Shown here piece by piece: positions 31,454 to 34,052 of a stretch of 34,052 nt of DNA. Each line of letters starts with the position of its first letter. Position 1 is the stretch's first letter. The notes beneath the pieces are model-generated. The model did not search any database. It was not told where the DNA came from and saw only the letters and a list, made by a program, of their open reading frames with translations. Source of the stretch: Alphaproteobacteria bacterium (lineage in GTDB: Bacteria; Pseudomonadota; Alphaproteobacteria; Rs-D84); contig JAFZVH010000058.1 in the NCBI GenBank assembly GCA_017617915.1, forward strand, positions 1 through 34,052. Direction: 5' to 3'. The position numbers and the translations under genes are program-made.

Positions 31454-34052
31454 ATGCTGACACTGATTGACGGAAATTCGGTTTTATTTCGCGCATATTA
31501 CGGCGTAAGCAGCAACCTGTCTCGCACAGATGGCACACCAATTGGTGCGGTGTTCACTTTTTTGAATATGGTTCTGCCGATTCTGGCGGCGGCAAAGCCC
31601 GAAGATATTTTCGTTTGTGTGTTCGACGCATCAAGACAAACTTTTCGTCAAAAAATTTATCCAGATTACAAAGCAAATCGCGATGAAACTCCACCCGATT
31701 TAGTCGCCCAAGGCAGACTTGTACGTCAAGGACTTGCCGAAATGGGAATGCCGGTACTGTGTATTCCTGATGTTGAAGCGGACGATGTTATTGCGACACT
31801 GGCGACACAAAATTGTCGCATTGCCGACAAAACCCGCATTATAACAAGCGATAAAGATATGATGCAATTGGTATCAGACTGCGTGTTTTTGTATGACGGC
31901 ATGAAGCAAAAACGAATTGAAATCCCCGAAGTAATAGAAAAATTCGGCGTTCCCCCAGACAAAGTTATAGATGTTCAATCACTTATGGGTGACTCTTCGG
32001 ATAATGTTCCAGGTGTGCGCGGCATAGGACCTAAAAAAGCAAGCGAACTGGTTAACCAATTCGGTTCTTTGGACGGCATTTATGCTAATCTTGATGCTGT
32101 CGCAAACGAACGCACCAGAAATATGTTGATCGACGGGCGCGAGTCTGCATATATATCGCGTGATTTGGTCACACTGCGCCGCGATGTAGATTTGGCAGGA
32201 TTAAAACTGACGCCATTCAGGTTCAATCGCGCCGCAGCACTGAAGTTTGTGCGCACAGAACTGGAAAGTCCATTTTTGTCCGACAAAATTATGCGTAATT
32301 TTTCAGAAACCCATAACGATAATCCCCAACCAGCATTTGAATTTGCAGGCTCAATGTGTCCAACCGAAAGCGCGGAAATAAAATCGGAACCTGCGCCCGC
32401 CCAAGACATCAAAATGACATTTGAAAAAATTACGACACTTGACGCACTGGATAACTTCTTGGCCAAAGTTCAAAATGTTATTGCGCTGGATACCGAAACA
32501 ACAGGTCTGAATCAGATGACCGATAAAATGGTCGGTATGTCGTTGGCAATAGATTCCACGCATGGCGTTTATATTCCACTGCGGCACAAAGTTGGTGGCG
32601 CAGATTTGTTCGGCGGCGCCGAATTCGACAAGAATCAAATCAGCATAACAGATTTGCACGAAAAACTGTGGCCTATTCTTACCAATGACAAAATTACCAA
32701 GGTCGGGCACAACATTAAATTTGACCTACATATTATGGCGAACGAAGGGTGGGACATCGAACAAATTTCACCGATTGATGATACAATGTTGTTATCCTAT
32801 GCCCTGCATGGAACACTGCACCCGCACAGCATGGATGAATTGGCGGCCAAATATCTGAATCATTACGATATACCGTTTGCATCACTGTTTCCGCCAAAAA
32901 CGCGGGATGCGGATATGCACTTTGATATGCTGCCGGTTGACACAGCCTATCCTTATGCTGCCGAAGATGCCGCCGTTACATTTGCATTGTACGAACTGTT
33001 TCGGCCGCAATTGGATGCGCAAGAAAAACTGTGCGATTTGTACGAAAAATGCGACCGACCCTTGGTCCAGATATTGACCCTAATGGAACGCAAAGGTGTT
33101 CTGGTTGACCGCACAAAATTAAACCAATTGTCGGGTGTGTTTCATCAGCAACTTACGAAAATCAGTGATGAAATTTGGGAACTGGCGGGCCATGAATTTA
33201 ATATTGCAAGTCCAAAGCAACTTGCAACCGTTCTGTTTGATGAATTAAATCTTGCCACAAACAAAAAGCGTTCTACCGATGCGGATACATTAAACGATTT
33301 GATTGACCAACATCCGATAATAGAAAAGATTCTGCGGTGGCGGTCAATTGCAAAACTGGCGGGAACATATACGGACAGCCTGCCCCATCAAATTGGTTCC
33401 GATGGTCGCATTCATACCACTTACTTGCAGACCAGTACGAATACAGGTCGCTTGTCCAGTCGTGACCCAAACCTGCAAAACATTCCGGTAAAAACAGAAA
33501 TTGGCGAAGAAATCAGGAAATGCTTTGTTGCCCCAGAATCCAGAGTTTTAATTTCGGCCGACTATTCGCAAATGCAATTGCGCCTGCTTGCAGATGTGGC
33601 GAACATCAAAACATTTAAAGATACATTTATTGCGGATGAAGATATTCACAACCAAACTGCGCGTAAAATTTTCAATATCCCGGAATCCGAACCTGTACCA
33701 AAAGATTTACGTCGCGCGGCAAAAACTGTGAACTTTTCAATTATATACGGCGTATCTTCGTTCGGATTGGCCGCACAATTAAACACTTCGCGGGCCGCAG
33801 CCCAAGCAATCATAAATTCTTATATGGCGGGCCTGCCTGAAATCAAGGAATACATAGATTATATCAAGGCTTTTGCAACCGAACATGCCTGCGTCTATAC
33901 CCCATGGGGACGCCGCATAGAATTGCCAGAAATCAAAAATCCGCGCCTGCGTGCGTATGCTGTGCGCGCTGCAATCAACGCCCCAATTCAGGGGTTCGAG
34001 GCCGATATTATGCGCTTTGCTATGGTTAAAATTTACAACGATATTGTCGTTC
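31454..34052 (+). CDS. polA: DNA polymerase I (3' end beyond window)
   Basis: Starts MLTLIDGNSVLFRAYYGV at 31454 with AAGGGG upstream; 866 codons are visible before the window ends. The N-terminal 5'-3' exonuclease domain is complete (FVCVFDASRQTFRQKIYPDYKANR split by short loops; DVEADDVIATL). The central 3'-5' exonuclease keeps all three motifs: ALDTETTG, GHNIKFD and YAAEDAAVTF, so proofreading is likely active. The polymerase domain shows motif A (ADYSQMQLRLLA) and the O-helix motif B (RRAAKTVNFSIIYG). Motif C (HDE) lies beyond the edge. It acts in Okazaki fragment maturation and excision repair. Confidence 0.96.
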   Translation, partial: MLTLIDGNSVLFRAYYGVSSNLSRTDGTPIGAVFTFLNMVLPILAAAKPEDIFVCVFDASRQTFRQKIYPDYKANRDETPPDLVAQGRLVRQGLAEMGMPVLCIPDVEADDVIATLATQNCRIADKTRIITSDKDMMQLVSDCVFLYDGMKQKRIEIPEVIEKFGVPPDKVIDVQSLMGDSSDNVPGVRGIGPKKASELVNQFGSLDGIYANLDAVANERTRNMLIDGRESAYISRDLVTLRRDVDLAGLKLTPFRFNRAAALKFVRTELESPFLSDKIMRNFSETHNDNPQPAFEFAGSMCPTESAEIKSEPAPAQDIKMTFEKITTLDALDNFLAKVQNVIALDTETTGLNQMTDKMVGMSLAIDSTHGVYIPLRHKVGGADLFGGAEFDKNQISITDLHEKLWPILTNDKITKVGHNIKFDLHIMANEGWDIEQISPIDDTMLLSYALHGTLHPHSMDELAAKYLNHYDIPFASLFPPKTRDADMHFDMLPVDTAYPYAAEDAAVTFALYELFRPQLDAQEKLCDLYEKCDRPLVQILTLMERKGVLVDRTKLNQLSGVFHQQLTKISDEIWELAGHEFNIASPKQLATVLFDELNLATNKKRSTDADTLNDLIDQHPIIEKILRWRSIAKLAGTYTDSLPHQIGSDGRIHTTYLQTSTNTGRLSSRDPNLQNIPVKTEIGEEIRKCFVAPESRVLISADYSQMQLRLLADVANIKTFKDTFIADEDIHNQTARKIFNIPESEPVPKDLRRAAKTVNFSIIYGVSSFGLAAQLNTSRAAAQAIINSYMAGLPEIKEYIDYIKAFATEHACVYTPWGRRIELPEIKNPRLRAYAVRAAINAPIQGFEADIMRFAMVKIYNDIVV

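Overview
The window reads as a stretch of core chromosome from a Gram-negative, anaerobically living alphaproteobacterium with a fairly AT-rich genome. The evidence is a CarD-type regulator, an OmpA lipoprotein with the N-terminal domain typical of alphaproteobacteria, LPS export genes (lptC, lptB), bamE, rpsB-tsf, and a full-length pyruvate:ferredoxin oxidoreductase (nifJ), which points to oxygen-free pyruvate metabolism. A gut- or host-associated lineage (for example the RF32/Enterousia-like alphaproteobacteria) is my inference, not something the sequence proves. No transposase, integrase, CRISPR array or phage gene was found.

Layout. 1-3000 (minus): an edge fragment with its promoter, an untracked 44-aa ORF with a perfect-consensus promoter and its own terminator, an OmpA-type lipoprotein, and a secreted cysteine-containing protein. 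3051-4255 (plus): lptC-lptB, overlapping by 4 nt. 4282-15634 (minus): carD; nifJ-bamE; the S41 protease ctpA; an APH-fold kinase; envC-like and tyrS (stop/start overlap TAATG); tsf and rpsB. Most of these units end in clear hairpin-plus-U-run terminators. 15881-23936 (plus): a giant alpha-2-macroglobulin overlapping a PBP1C gene, the classic periplasmic protease-trap plus peptidoglycan-repair pair. 23917-27203 (minus): a possible 54-aa ORF, then a three-gene operon of secreted or outer-membrane proteins without confident family assignment. 27300-31410: tRNA-Leu with the unusual anticodon AAG, a 942-aa cysteine-rich secreted protein of unknown function, pth, and a small outer-membrane beta-barrel. 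31454 to the end (plus): polA, cut by the window edge.

How it fits together. Most of the window is envelope biology: LPS transport, outer-membrane assembly and anchoring, peptidoglycan processing, protease defence, and several lineage-specific exported proteins. This is interleaved with translation housekeeping (tyrS, tsf, rpsB, pth, tRNA-Leu) and DNA repair (polA). Promoters are readable almost everywhere as TATAAT-like boxes 16-18 nt from TTG-type -35 boxes. At three genes the promoter sits so close to the ATG that leaderless or nearly leaderless mRNAs are predicted. The least explained content is the 44-aa ORF, the exported-protein operon, the cysteine-rich 942-aa protein and the tRNA-Leu(AAG).
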